Source: Nocardia spumae (GTDB lineage: Bacteria; Actinomycetota; Actinomycetes; Mycobacteriales; Mycobacteriaceae). From it: a DNA stretch of 64,000 bases. Of the stretch, positions 1 through 9,250 are shown in pieces. The notes beneath the pieces are model-generated. The model did not search any database. It saw only the letters and a program-made list of their open reading frames with translations, and was not told the DNA's origin. A program made the position numbers and the translations under genes. How positions within the stretch are numbered: the stretch's first letter is position 1; the number at the start of each line of letters is the position of its first letter. The stretch lies in the NCBI RefSeq assembly GCF_020733635.1, contig NZ_JAJFZL010000001.1:682001-746000 (forward strand), in the 5' to 3' direction.

Positions 1-120
1 CGTCCACTCGCCGCGTTCATCGTTCACACGCAACGTGATCCCGGTGATGCCGGATGTGACGATGGCCTCGAGGGCCTGCTGCAGCTCGGGGCGATCCTGG
101 ATGGTCGGGGTGATGGACAT
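1..120 (-). CDS. Serine hydrolase (beta-lactamase family), N-terminal fragment
   Basis: Only the first 40 codons lie in the window; the gene continues past position 1. The start is the ATG at 120-118. The visible residues, with an ELQQALEAIV helix followed by GITGITLRVNDERGEW, look like the opening of actinobacterial serine hydrolases related to beta-lactamases and D-alanyl-D-alanine carboxypeptidases. These usually begin with a short helix and then a strand carrying an RGEW-type turn. The catalytic SxxK lies outside the window, so the assignment rests on the N-terminal pattern alone. The 170 bases upstream hold no gene but carry a palindrome at 180-194. Confidence 0.55.
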   Translation of the reverse strand, partial: MSITPTIQDRPELQQALEAIVTSGITGITLRVNDERGEWT

Positions 121-179
121 GGCGTGCGCTCCTCGAATCTCCGGTGTCGGCGTTCGTGCCGATGCGATGAGCGTGCACC

Positions 180-194
180 TTGACCCAAGGTCAA
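180..194. promoter_or_regulatory. Palindrome upstream of the serine hydrolase gene
   Basis: TTGACC-CAA-GGTCAA is a perfect 6-bp inverted repeat, 60 bp upstream of the serine hydrolase start. A second, weaker dyad (AGTGA-N6-TCACT) follows at 202-217. The TTGACC-type arms resemble those found in promoters controlled by MerR-family regulators, but no such regulator is visible in the window. An operator role is inferred. Confidence 0.35.
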
Positions 195-292
195 CCTCAA
201 TAGTGATCTGAGTCACTCGAGGGGGTCGGGTCGGCGGCCCGGTCGATCCGCCGGGGCTTCCAAGGCTGTCGCGTGTCGCTGTGTGAGGCCGC

Positions 293-445
293 TCACCACC
301 AGCTGATGGCGCCCACGACCGCGAGTAGCGCGCACACGCCCAGGATCGCCGACATCAGGCGCGAGTTCTTCCACATGGTGAAGGCGCCGCCGACCAGGAA
401 TCCGGCCAGGGCCAGCAGGAAGACGACGAGGATGGAATTGGACAC
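293..445 (-). CDS. Small two-helix membrane protein, 50 aa
   Basis: A GTG at 445-443 opens a 50-residue protein made almost entirely of two hydrophobic segments. The first is SILVVFLLALAGFLVGGAF; the second begins at SAILGVCALLAVV. They are joined by a short polar turn (TMWKNSR), and the protein ends in SWW. The frame stays open upstream, but that extension is arginine- and alanine-rich and does not look coding, so the GTG is preferred. Small hairpin membrane proteins of this form are common conserved hypotheticals in Nocardia and Mycobacterium. Function is unknown. It faces the AtuA operon divergently across about 240 bp. Confidence 0.55.
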   Translation of the reverse strand: MSNSILVVFLLALAGFLVGGAFTMWKNSRLMSAILGVCALLAVVGAISWW

Positions 446-581
446 CCTGTCATCTTGCCCGGCGGCCCGGCATCGGCACACACCGGCCGGTCTGGGCAGG
501 TGTGTGACATCCCCCAGTCGCTCCGCGGTGAACGCGGCCTCGGCGCGCTGATAGCTGTTCACCTGCCTATTCGCCAATTAA

Positions 582-597
582 CAAGCACGCAGGCTTG
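582..597. promoter_or_regulatory. Candidate TetR operator of the AtuA-echA7 operon
   Basis: CAAGC-ACGCAG-GCTTG is a 5-bp inverted repeat with a 6-bp spacer, 85 bp upstream of the first gene of the operon. It is the clearest dyad in the 446-682 intergenic stretch. The operon ends in a TetR gene (9251), which makes autoregulation through this site plausible. This is inferred; no second copy was found elsewhere in the window. Confidence 0.4.
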
Positions 598-682
598 ATT
601 TTTTCTGTACCCGATGTGACCCTGGAACGCGACGCAGCGCAGGCGCTGCGGCAGCCACGTCGCAGGAGGAGGCGCCGCGCAG

Positions 683-2398
683 ATGACCAGTCTGGGCTCC
701 GATCCGGAAGTCCTCCGGATCGGTAACTGTTCCGGGTTCTACGGCGACCGGTTGAGCGCGATGCGCGAGATGCTCGAAGGCGGGCAGCTCGACGTACTCA
801 CCGGGGACTATCTCGCCGAACTCACCATGTTGATTCTCGGCCGCGACCGGATGAAGGATCCGGCGCTCGGCTACGCGAAGACGTTCGTCCGCCAGCTGGC
901 GGACTGCCTCGGCCTGGCACTCGAGCGTGGTGTGCGCGTCGTCGTCAACGCCGGTGGGCTCAATCCGGCCGGGCTGGCACGGCGCGTCGGTGAGGTCGCC
1001 GACGAACTCGGGCTGGACGCGAAGATCGCCTACGTCCACGGGGACGACCTGCTGCCGCGCGCCCGGGAATTGGGGCTGGGCGCTCCGCTGACCGCCAATG
1101 CCTATCTGGGCGCCTGGGGTATCGCCGAGGCGCTGAACGCCGGCGCCGACATCGTCGTCACCGGCCGCGTCACCGACGCCGCGCTGGTCGTCGGCCCCGC
1201 CGCCGCTCACTTCGGCTGGGCCCGAGACGATTACGACGCGCTCGCCGGTGCGGTCGTGGCCGGGCACGTGATCGAATGCGGGACCCAGGCCACCGGCGGC
1301 AATTTCGCCTTCTTCACCGAATTCGAGGATCTGGGCCGCCCCGGATTTCCGATCGCCGAGGTGCGCCGTGACGGCAGCAGTGTCATCACCAAGCACGAGG
1401 GCACCGGCGGTGCGGTGACCGTCGACACCGTCGAAGCGCAGCTCATGTACGAGATCCAGGGTGCGCGCTACGCCGGGCCGGATGTCACCGCGCGGCTGGA
1501 CAGCATCCGGCTCGGTGCCGCCGGACCGGACCGGGTCCTGATCAGCGGGGTCACCGGGGAGGCGCCGCCGCCGCAATTCAAGGTCTCGCTGAACACCCTC
1601 GGCGGTTTCCGCAACGAGATGACCTTCGTGCTGACCGGACTCGATATCGAGGCCAAAGCGCAACTGGCACAGCGGCAGCTGGAGAGCTGGCTGCCCGTGC
1701 GACCGGCCGAACTGGACTGGTCGCTGTCGCGGCTGGACCGTCCCGACGCCGATACCGAGGAGCGGGCCAGCGCACTGCTGCGCTGTGTGGTCCGCGATCC
1801 CGACCCGAACAAGGTCGGTCGCGTATTCTCCGGTGTCGCGGTCGAATTGGCGCTGGCCAGCTACCCCGGCTTCACCTTGACCTCACCGCCCGGCAACGGC
1901 GCCCCCTACGGCGTGTTCACCGCGGGCTATGTCGACGCGGGCGAGGTCGCGCACACCGCGGTGCTGCCCGACGGGTCCGAGGTGGCGATCGCGCCCGCCG
2001 CCTCGACCCGCGCACTGGCCGAGGTAGCGGAACCGGAACTCCCGCAGCCGCTGCCGCGCACCGAGACCCGCCGCGTTCCACTCGGTGCCATCGCGCTGGC
2101 CCGCAGCGGTGACAAGGGCGGCAACGCGAATATCGGCGTGTGGGTGCGCACCGACGAGCAGTGGCGCTGGCTCGCGCACACCCTCACCGTCGACGAACTG
2201 CAGGCGCTGCTGCCCGAAACCGCGAAGCTCAGCGTCACCCGGCATGTGCTGCCCAATCTGCGCGCGGTGAACTTCGTCATCGAGGGCCTGCTCGGACTCG
2301 GTGTCGCCTATCAGGCCCGATTCGATCCACAAGCCAAGGGACTCGGCGAATGGCTGCGGTCTCGACACATCGACATACCAGTGGAGTTGCTACCGTGA
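683..2398 (+). CDS. AtuA-family (acyclic terpene utilization, DUF1446) protein
   Basis: The 571-aa protein starts at ATG 683 behind an AGGAGGAGG run. The opening LRIGNCSGFYGDRL and the VNAGGLNPAGLA motif near residue 90 are characteristic of the AtuA/DUF1446 family. The last 100 residues (LARSGDKGGNANIGVWV onward) form the separate AtuA C-terminal domain. AtuA proteins belong to operons that degrade acyclic terpenoid or branched acyl-CoAs; their biochemical step is not firmly established. H37Rv Rv0976c, recalled as a protein of similar length, holds the same place ahead of fadE13. Its stop overlaps the next start by 4 nt (GTGA), implying coupled translation. Confidence 0.85.
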   Translation: MTSLGSDPEVLRIGNCSGFYGDRLSAMREMLEGGQLDVLTGDYLAELTMLILGRDRMKDPALGYAKTFVRQLADCLGLALERGVRVVVNAGGLNPAGLARRVGEVADELGLDAKIAYVHGDDLLPRARELGLGAPLTANAYLGAWGIAEALNAGADIVVTGRVTDAALVVGPAAAHFGWARDDYDALAGAVVAGHVIECGTQATGGNFAFFTEFEDLGRPGFPIAEVRRDGSSVITKHEGTGGAVTVDTVEAQLMYEIQGARYAGPDVTARLDSIRLGAAGPDRVLISGVTGEAPPPQFKVSLNTLGGFRNEMTFVLTGLDIEAKAQLAQRQLESWLPVRPAELDWSLSRLDRPDADTEERASALLRCVVRDPDPNKVGRVFSGVAVELALASYPGFTLTSPPGNGAPYGVFTAGYVDAGEVAHTAVLPDGSEVAIAPAASTRALAEVAEPELPQPLPRTETRRVPLGAIALARSGDKGGNANIGVWVRTDEQWRWLAHTLTVDELQALLPETAKLSVTRHVLPNLRAVNFVIEGLLGLGVAYQARFDPQAKGLGEWLRSRHIDIPVELLP

Positions 2399-3549
2399 CG
2401 ACGAGTGTCTGGCAGACGCCCGAACGGCGTGAATTGCGTGCCACCGTACGAGGTTTCGCCGAGCGCGAGGTGCTGCCGTATCTGGACGACTGGGAGCGGG
2501 CGGGGGAGATCCCGCGCGAACTTCACAAGAAGGCCGGCGCCCTCGGACTACTCGGCATCCAGTTCCCGGAGGCGGTCGGCGGCGCCGGCGGTGACGGTAT
2601 CGATGCCGCCATCGTCGCCGAGGAGATGCACTACGCGGGCTGTTCCGGTGGTCTGTTCGCCTCGCTGTTCACCTGCGGAATCGCGGTGCCGCACATGGCG
2701 GCCAGCGGTAACGCGGAGCTCATCGAGAACTGGGTGAAACCCACGCTGGCCGGTGAGAAGATCGGCTCGCTGGCGATCACCGAACCGGGTGGCGGCTCCG
2801 ATGTCGGCCACCTCACCACCGCTGCGGTGCGCGACGGTGACGACTACGTGGTCAACGGCTCGAAGACGTTCATCACCTCCGGAGTGCGCGCCGATTACGT
2901 CGTGACCGCCGTGCGCACGGGCGGCCCGGGTGCGTCCGGGGTGTCGCTGCTGCTGGTCGAGAAGGACCGGCCCGGTTTCACGGTCAGCCGCAAGCTGGAG
3001 AAGATGGGCTGGCTGGCCTCCGATACCGCCGAACTGTCGTATGTGGATGTGCGGGTGCCGGTCTCGAATCTGGTGGGCGCGGAGAACTCCGGATTCGCGC
3101 AGATCGCCCAGGCTTTCGTCAGTGAGCGGGTGGGGTTGGCCGTGCAGGCCTACGGTCACGCGCAGCGCTGCCTGGATCTGACACTGGGCTGGTGCCGTGA
3201 TCGCGAGACCTTCGGCCGGCCGCTGATCAGCCGCCAGGCCGTGCAGAACACGCTGTCGGAGATGGCCCGCCGCATCGACGTCGCCCGGGTGTACACCCGG
3301 CATGTCGCCGAGCGGGCGGCCGACGGCGAGACCGATCTGATCGCCGAGGTCTGCTTCGCCAAGAACACCGCCGTCGAAACCGCCGAATGGGTTGCCCACC
3401 AGGCGGTTCAGCTGTTCGGCGGGCTGGGCTACATGCGGGAATCCGAGGTGGAGCGGCACTACCGCGACGTCCGCATTCTCGGCATCGGCGGCGGCACCAA
3501 CGAAATCCTGACCAGCCTCGCGGCCAAGCGATTGGGGTTCCAATCTTGA
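2395..3549 (+). CDS. fadE13: Acyl-CoA dehydrogenase (FadE13-like)
   Basis: This 384-aa flavin-dependent acyl-CoA dehydrogenase introduces the alpha,beta double bond into an acyl-CoA. The GTG start sits inside the stop of the AtuA-like gene. The ITEPGGGSDVGHL segment and the WLASDTAELSYVDVRVP segment are standard FAD/substrate-site sequences. The C-terminal FGGLGYM and GGGTNEI motifs match the short-chain family. Length and position match H37Rv fadE13 (about 385 aa). The overlaps with both neighbours indicate one transcript. The likely substrate is a branched or citronellyl-type acyl-CoA, inferred only from the operon. Confidence 0.85.
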   Translation: MTTSVWQTPERRELRATVRGFAEREVLPYLDDWERAGEIPRELHKKAGALGLLGIQFPEAVGGAGGDGIDAAIVAEEMHYAGCSGGLFASLFTCGIAVPHMAASGNAELIENWVKPTLAGEKIGSLAITEPGGGSDVGHLTTAAVRDGDDYVVNGSKTFITSGVRADYVVTAVRTGGPGASGVSLLLVEKDRPGFTVSRKLEKMGWLASDTAELSYVDVRVPVSNLVGAENSGFAQIAQAFVSERVGLAVQAYGHAQRCLDLTLGWCRDRETFGRPLISRQAVQNTLSEMARRIDVARVYTRHVAERAADGETDLIAEVCFAKNTAVETAEWVAHQAVQLFGGLGYMRESEVERHYRDVRILGIGGGTNEILTSLAAKRLGFQS

Positions 3550-5144
3550 GCACACTGCGCACATCCATCGACCCGAATTCGGCCGACTACCAGGCCGCGG
3601 CCGAGGCCATGACCGAGAAACTGGCCGAGGTCGAGGCGGAATACGCCAAGAACATCGCCGGTGGGGGGCCGGACAAGATGGCCCGGCATCGCAAGCGCGG
3701 CAAGATGACCGCGCGCGAACGCATCGAACTGCTCATCGACGAGGATTCGCCGTTCCTGGAGCTGGCGCCGCTGGCCGCGTGGGGCAGCGAATTCCATGTC
3801 GGCGGCAGTGTCATCGCGGGTATCGGCATCGTCGAGGGTGTCGAATGCATGATCGTGGCGCCCGATCCGACCGTGCGCGGTGGCACCTCGAATCCGTGGA
3901 CGCTGCGCAAGAACCTGCGCATGAACGATATCGCGCTGGAGAACCGGCTCCCGGTGATCGGGCTCGTCGAATCCGGCGGCGCCGATCTGCCCACACAGAA
4001 AGAGGTCTTCGTACCGGGCGGGCGGATGTTCCGCGATCTGACCCGCCTGTCGGCGGCCGGAATCCCCACCATCGCACTGGTATTCGGCAACTCCACCGCC
4101 GGTGGCGCCTACATTCCGGGCATGTCCGACTACACGGTCATGATCAAGGAGCGTTCCAAGGTGTTCCTCGGTGGACCGCCACTGGTGAAGATGGCGACCG
4201 GCGAGGAGTCCGACGACGAATCACTCGGTGGCGCCGAAATGCATGCGCGCACTTCGGGTCTGGCGGACTACCTGGCGGCCGACGAACAGGACGCCATCCG
4301 CATCGGCCGGTCCATCGTGCGCCGGCTGAACTGGACCAAGAAGGGGCCGGCGCCCAGGGCCGAGGTGATCGATCCGCTCTACGATCCCGAGGAACTGCTG
4401 GGCATCGTGCCCACCGATCTGAAGATCCCGTTCGATCCGCGCGAGGTCATCGCCCGGGTGGTGGACGGCTCCGATTTCGACGAGTTCAAACCGCTCTACG
4501 GTTCGAGCCTGGTCACGGGGTGGGCCGAACTGCACGGCTATCCGATCGGCATCCTCGCCAATGCCCGCGGGGTGCTGTTCTCCGAAGAGGCGCAGAAAGC
4601 GGCCCAGTTCATCCAGCTGGCCAACCAGTCCGACACCCCGCTGCTGTTCCTGCACAACACCACCGGCTACATGGTCGGCAAGGAGTACGAGCAGAAGGGC
4701 ATCATCAAGCACGGCGCGATGATGATCAACGCGGTGTCGAATTCGAAGGTGCCGCACATCTCGGTGCTGATGGGCGCCTCCTACGGCGCCGGCCACTACG
4801 GCATGTGCGGTCGTGCCTACGATCCGCGCTTCGTCTTCGCCTGGCCCAGTGCGAAATCCGCGGTCATGGGCGGGGCTCAGCTGGCCGGCGTGATCTCCAT
4901 CGTCGGCCGTGCCGCCGCCGAGTCGAGGGGGATGCCCTTCGACGAGGAGGCCGACAAGGGCATGCGCGCGATGATCGAAGCGCAGATCGAGGCCGAATCG
5001 CTGCCGATGTTCATGTCGGGCCGGCTCTACGACGACGGTGTCATCGACCCCCGCGATACCCGCACGGTATTGGGAATGGCGCTGTCCGCCATCCACAATT
5101 CCCCGATCGAAGGCGCCGAGGGCTTCGGCGTCTTCCGGATGTGA
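3546..5144 (+). CDS. accD2: Acyl-CoA carboxylase beta subunit (AccD2-like carboxyltransferase)
   Basis: This carboxyltransferase subunit moves CO2 from carboxybiotin to an acyl-CoA. The start is the TTG at 3546, whose last bases overlap the fadE13 stop (TTGA). Reading from there gives 532 aa, close to the 529 or so of H37Rv AccD2. An N-terminal RERIELLIDEDSPFLEL, a central FGNSTAGGAYIPGMSDY and a late GASYGAGHYGMCGRAYDPRF are typical of the methylcrotonyl-/geranyl-CoA carboxylase beta branch. It should pair with the biotin-carrying alpha subunit encoded 9 nt downstream. The exact substrate cannot be told from sequence. Confidence 0.88.
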   Translation: MSTLRTSIDPNSADYQAAAEAMTEKLAEVEAEYAKNIAGGGPDKMARHRKRGKMTARERIELLIDEDSPFLELAPLAAWGSEFHVGGSVIAGIGIVEGVECMIVAPDPTVRGGTSNPWTLRKNLRMNDIALENRLPVIGLVESGGADLPTQKEVFVPGGRMFRDLTRLSAAGIPTIALVFGNSTAGGAYIPGMSDYTVMIKERSKVFLGGPPLVKMATGEESDDESLGGAEMHARTSGLADYLAADEQDAIRIGRSIVRRLNWTKKGPAPRAEVIDPLYDPEELLGIVPTDLKIPFDPREVIARVVDGSDFDEFKPLYGSSLVTGWAELHGYPIGILANARGVLFSEEAQKAAQFIQLANQSDTPLLFLHNTTGYMVGKEYEQKGIIKHGAMMINAVSNSKVPHISVLMGASYGAGHYGMCGRAYDPRFVFAWPSAKSAVMGGAQLAGVISIVGRAAAESRGMPFDEEADKGMRAMIEAQIEAESLPMFMSGRLYDDGVIDPRDTRTVLGMALSAIHNSPIEGAEGFGVFRM

Positions 5145-5152
5145 GGTGCGAT

Positions 5153-7195
5153 ATGACTGCATCGCGAAATGAGTCCGTGCGGGATGACGCTCGGGTGCCG
5201 GGTGGGCGCATCACGAATGTTCTGGTCGCCAATCGCGGGGAGATCGCCCGGCGGGTGTTCGCGACCTGCCGGCGCATGGGGATCGCCACGACCGCGGTGT
5301 ATTCGGACGCGGACGCGCAGGCGCCGCATGTGGCCGAAGCCGATGCCGCGATCCGACTGCCCGGCAACAGTCCCGCCGAGACCTATCTGCGTGCCGAACT
5401 GATCATCGAGGCCGCACTCGCCGCCGGGGCGGATGCCGTCCATCCCGGGTACGGATTCCTCTCCGAGAACGCGGGATTCGCGAAGGCGGTGCAGGAGGCC
5501 GGGCTCGTCTGGATCGGCCCGCCGGTCGCGGCGATCGAGCAGATGGGCTCGAAGGTCGAGTCGAAGAAGATGATGGATGCCGCCGGCGTCCCGGTACTGA
5601 AGCAACTCGATCCGGCCGAGGTCACCGCGGATCTGCTGCCGGTGCTCATCAAGGCCTCCGCGGGTGGTGGCGGTCGCGGTATGCGGGTCGTGCGCGAACT
5701 TTCGCAACTGAACGACCAGATCGAGGCCGCCCGGCGCGAAGCCGAATCGGCATTCGGCGATCCGACGGTGTTCTGCGAACGCTATCTGGAAACCGGCCGC
5801 CATATCGAGGTCCAGGTCATGGCCGATACCCACGGCCGGGTCTGGGCGGTGGGCGAGCGCGAATGCTCGATTCAGCGGCGGCATCAGAAGGTGGTCGAGG
5901 AGGCACCCTCGCCACTGGTCGAGCGGATCTCGTCCATGCGGGAGCGTTTGTTCGAAGCGGCACGCCTGGCCTCGGAGGCCATCGGCTACGAGGGCGCCGG
6001 CACGGTCGAATTCCTGGCCGACGAGCAGGGCGACTTCTTCTTCCTGGAGATGAATACCCGTCTGCAGGTGGAACATCCGGTCACCGAGTGCACCACCGGA
6101 CTGGATCTGGTCCGGTTGCAACTGCAGGTGGCGCAGGGCTACCGGCTGCCGGAGGCGCCGCCGCCGATGCGCGGACATTCGATCGAGGTGCGTCTGTACG
6201 CCGAGGATCCGGCACAGGACTGGCAGCCGCAGAGCGGTTCGGTGCATCGCATCGAATTCGCGCCGGGCACTGCCGAATTCACGGTGCTGACCGAACCCGG
6301 ACTGCGGCTGGACTCCGGTGTCGTCGACGGTTCGGTGGTCGGAGTGTTCTACGACCCGATGCTCGCCAAGGTGATCTCCTACGCCGATACCCGCGAGGAG
6401 GCGGCGCATCTGCTGGCCACCGCGCTGCGGCGGGCTCGCATCCACGGTCTGGTCACCAACCGCGATCTGCTGGTCCGCGTGCTGCGACATCCGGCTTTCC
6501 TGGCCGGGGACACCGATACCGCCTTCTTCGCCACCCATGGACTGGAGAACCTGTCCGCACCGCTGGTTTCGGAGGCGGACGAGGCGTTGTCCATCATCGC
6601 CGCGGCGCTGGCCGACGCGGCGGCGAACCGGTCGCGGGCGCGAATCGGCGGCGGGTTGCCCAGTGGCTGGCGCAACCTGCCTTCGCAGGCCCAGAGCAAG
6701 TCCTACGAGAGCCGTACCTCGGGCGTCCACGAGGTGCGCTATCGGCTGAACCGCGCGGGCCTGAGCGTCGACGGGCACGAGGGTCTCGAATTGATCGAGG
6801 CCACACCGGATGTCGTGGTTCTTGCGGTGCCGGGCGAGCGCGGTGCGGTGCGGCGGCGATTCGAGATCGGCCGCTACGGCGATCTGGTGGCCGTGGATTC
6901 GCCGCTGGGACCGGTGTCGCTGCGCAAACTGCCGCGCTTCTCCGATCCCGCCGACCAGGTCGCCGAGGGCTCGCTGCTGGCGCCGATGCCCGGATCGGTG
7001 ATCCGGCTGGGCGCCGAGATCGGCAGCACCGTGGTGAAGGGACAGCCGATCCTGTGGCTCGAGGCGATGAAGATGGAGCACACCATCGCGGCCCCCACCG
7101 ACGGCGTGCTCGCCGAATTGAATGTGGCCGCCGGCCAGCAGGTCGAGGTCGGGGCCGTCCTCGCCGTCGTCCACGCCCCCGACCCGGCCGAATGA
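5153..7195 (+). CDS. accA2: Acyl-CoA carboxylase alpha subunit (biotin carboxylase plus BCCP, AccA2-like)
   Basis: This 680-aa protein carries a biotin carboxylase and a biotin carrier domain. A GAGGTG Shine-Dalgarno sits just before ATG 5153. The N-terminal NVLVANRGEIARRVF, the ATP-grasp glycine loop KASAGGGGRGM near residue 166 and EMNTRLQVEHP near residue 298 define the carboxylase. A C-terminal lipoyl/biotinyl domain has EAMKMEH near residues 637-643, where the lysine is biotinylated. It charges biotin using ATP and bicarbonate and partners with the upstream beta subunit. H37Rv AccA2 has about the same length and neighbours. Confidence 0.9.
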   Translation: MTASRNESVRDDARVPGGRITNVLVANRGEIARRVFATCRRMGIATTAVYSDADAQAPHVAEADAAIRLPGNSPAETYLRAELIIEAALAAGADAVHPGYGFLSENAGFAKAVQEAGLVWIGPPVAAIEQMGSKVESKKMMDAAGVPVLKQLDPAEVTADLLPVLIKASAGGGGRGMRVVRELSQLNDQIEAARREAESAFGDPTVFCERYLETGRHIEVQVMADTHGRVWAVGERECSIQRRHQKVVEEAPSPLVERISSMRERLFEAARLASEAIGYEGAGTVEFLADEQGDFFFLEMNTRLQVEHPVTECTTGLDLVRLQLQVAQGYRLPEAPPPMRGHSIEVRLYAEDPAQDWQPQSGSVHRIEFAPGTAEFTVLTEPGLRLDSGVVDGSVVGVFYDPMLAKVISYADTREEAAHLLATALRRARIHGLVTNRDLLVRVLRHPAFLAGDTDTAFFATHGLENLSAPLVSEADEALSIIAAALADAAANRSRARIGGGLPSGWRNLPSQAQSKSYESRTSGVHEVRYRLNRAGLSVDGHEGLELIEATPDVVVLAVPGERGAVRRRFEIGRYGDLVAVDSPLGPVSLRKLPRFSDPADQVAEGSLLAPMPGSVIRLGAEIGSTVVKGQPILWLEAMKMEHTIAAPTDGVLAELNVAAGQQVEVGAVLAVVHAPDPAE

Positions 7196-7229
7196 GCAGC
7201 GCAACAGCTTCCGACACCAGGAGTAGATC

Positions 7230-8390
7230 ATGAGTTTCATCGAGACCGACGAGCAGAAGGCACTGCGCGCCGCGGTGGCCGCGCTCGCCGCGAAGTACAA
7301 CTACCGCGACTACGTCGTGGCCAAGGCCCGTGCCAACGAACCGCTCGACGAATTGTGGAACGAGGCGGGCAAACTCGGCTTCCTCGGCGTGAATCTGCCG
7401 GAGGAGTACGGCGGCGGCGGTGCCGGCATCTACGAGCTGGCGCTGGTCATGGAGGAACTGTCGGCGCAGGGCGCGGGCCTGCTGCTGATGGTGGTCTCGC
7501 CCGCGATCTGCGGCACCATCATCACCAAGTACGGCACCGAGGAACAGAAGCAGTACTGGCTGACCCGGCTGGCCGACGGTTCGTCGAAGATGGTCTTCGG
7601 CATCACCGAGCCCGACGCCGGTTCCAACTCGCACAACATCACCACCACCGCGCGCCGGGACGGCGGCGACTGGATACTCAACGGCCGCAAGATCTTCATC
7701 TCCGGCGTCGATCAGGCCGAGGCGGTGCTGATCGTCTCGCGCACCGAGGATTCCAAGACCGGCAAGCTGAAGCCGGCCCTGTTCATCGTCCCCACCGACA
7801 CTCCCGGCTTCCAGAAGAACCGCCAGGAGATGGACATCATCGAGCCGGACAACCAGTTCACGCTGTTCCTCGACGATGTCCGGCTGCCCGCCACGGCACT
7901 GGTCGGTGAGGAGGACGCGGCGATCGCGCAGCTGTTCGCCGGGCTGAACCCCGAGCGGATCCTGGGTGCGGCGATGGCGACGGGGATGGGCCGCTATGCC
8001 ATCGACCGCGCGGTGGAGTACGCCCGGGAGCGGCAGGTGTGGAAGACCCCGATCGGTGCGCATCAGGGCATTTCGCATCCGCTGGCGCAGGTGAAGATCG
8101 AGGTCGAACTCGCCAAGCTGATGATGCAGAAGGCCGCGGTGCTCTACGACTCCGGCGACGACTTCGGTGCCGCGGAAGCGGCGAACATGGCGAAATACGC
8201 CGCGGCCGAGGCGAGTATCAAGGCGCTGGATCAGGCGATCCAGACCCACGGCGGATCCGGGCTCACCTCGGATGTGGGCCTCGCGGCCATGCTCGGCGCG
8301 GCCCGCATCGGCCGGGTGGCGCCGGTCAGCCGCGAAATGGTGCTCAACTTCGTCGCCCAGCATTCGCTGGGCCTGCCGAAGTCGTACTGA
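7230..8390 (+). CDS. fadE12: Acyl-CoA dehydrogenase (FadE12-like)
   Basis: This is the second acyl-CoA dehydrogenase of the operon, 386 aa, with an AGGAG site ahead of ATG 7230. It has the family's FGITEPDAGSNSHNI segment, a VAPVSREMVLNF stretch near the C-terminus and a QTHGGSGL motif. It is clearly diverged from the fadE13 product upstream, so the two probably act on successive intermediates of one pathway. H37Rv has fadE12 at the equivalent place beside accA2. FAD is the expected cofactor, with electrons passing to electron-transfer flavoprotein. Confidence 0.85.
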   Translation: MSFIETDEQKALRAAVAALAAKYNYRDYVVAKARANEPLDELWNEAGKLGFLGVNLPEEYGGGGAGIYELALVMEELSAQGAGLLLMVVSPAICGTIITKYGTEEQKQYWLTRLADGSSKMVFGITEPDAGSNSHNITTTARRDGGDWILNGRKIFISGVDQAEAVLIVSRTEDSKTGKLKPALFIVPTDTPGFQKNRQEMDIIEPDNQFTLFLDDVRLPATALVGEEDAAIAQLFAGLNPERILGAAMATGMGRYAIDRAVEYARERQVWKTPIGAHQGISHPLAQVKIEVELAKLMMQKAAVLYDSGDDFGAAEAANMAKYAAAEASIKALDQAIQTHGGSGLTSDVGLAAMLGAARIGRVAPVSREMVLNFVAQHSLGLPKSY

Positions 8391-8454
8391 TGCCCGCTCG
8401 GCCGGACCGGATACCGGTCCGGCCGCCTGTCCATCCGGTGTAAGGAGAACGCAA

Positions 8455-9243
8455 GTGAGTGAAACCAACGGTGCCGAAACGCCTTTCGTGCGCTACGAAC
8501 TGCGCGACGGAATGGCGGTGCTCACCCTGGATTCTCCGCACAACCGGAATGCGCTGTCCTCGACGCTGGTCCGGGAGTTGCTCGACGGGCTGCGCCGGGC
8601 CGGGGCCGATGACCGGGCGCGCGGTGTGATCCTCACCCATACCGGCAACACCTTCTGCGCCGGTGCGGATCTGAAGGAAGCGCTCGACGCCGATCCCGCC
8701 GCGGCCGCCGATATCCGCACCCGCTGGATGATCGAGGTATTGCGCGGCATCGTCGAACTGCCCAAACCTGTGATCGCGCAGATCGACGGCAATGTGCGGG
8801 CCGGCGGTATGGGGATCGTCGGCGCCTGCGACATCGTCGTCGCCGGGCCGGCGAGCAGCTTCGCGCTGACCGAGGCGCGACTGGGCCTGGCGCCGTTCAT
8901 GATCTCGCTCACCCTGCTCCCGCGGTTGACCTCGCGTGCGGCCGCCCGGTACTACCAGACCGGGGAGACCTTCGACCCTGCCGAAGCCGAGCGGATCGGA
9001 TTGATCACCGTCGCCGCCGCGGATCCGGCCGCCGAGGTCGCTCGGCTGTGCGGGGAACTGCGTAAGAGTTCCCCGCAGGGTCTGGCCGAGAGTAAGCGGC
9101 TGGTGAACGCCGGCCTGCTCGCCGAATTCGATCGCAGTGCCGATGAGCTGGCTCAACGCTCCGCGAGCTATTTCGGAACGCCCGAGGTCATCGAGGGTAT
9201 GACGGCCTTCTTCCAGCGCCGTCCGCCGAGCTGGGCAGAATGA
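8455..9243 (+). CDS. echA7: Enoyl-CoA hydratase/isomerase (EchA7-like)
   Basis: This 262-aa crotonase-fold enzyme starts at GTG 8455 behind AAGGAG. HNRNALSS, then FCAGADLKEA (oxyanion-hole segment) and GNVRAGGMGIVGACD are crotonase signatures. In terpene-utilization operons a crotonase hydrates the carboxylated product of the acyl-CoA carboxylase, and that role is inferred here. H37Rv echA7 ends the homologous cluster. Only 7 nt separate it from the TetR gene, so the regulator is probably cotranscribed. Confidence 0.85.
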   Translation: MSETNGAETPFVRYELRDGMAVLTLDSPHNRNALSSTLVRELLDGLRRAGADDRARGVILTHTGNTFCAGADLKEALDADPAAAADIRTRWMIEVLRGIVELPKPVIAQIDGNVRAGGMGIVGACDIVVAGPASSFALTEARLGLAPFMISLTLLPRLTSRAAARYYQTGETFDPAEAERIGLITVAAADPAAEVARLCGELRKSSPQGLAESKRLVNAGLLAEFDRSADELAQRSASYFGTPEVIEGMTAFFQRRPPSWAE

Positions 9244-9250
9244 GGCCATC

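Noticed and set aside
578..1663. 361-aa open frame on the minus strand opposite the AtuA-like gene
   Set aside because: Shadow of the conserved AtuA-family gene, with no domain or ribosome site of its own.
5027..7300. 757-aa open frame on the minus strand across accA2
   Set aside because: It is antisense to a clear biotin carboxylase with intact motifs. Its composition (Arg, Gly, Gln, His-rich) is what GC-rich third positions produce in a shadow frame.
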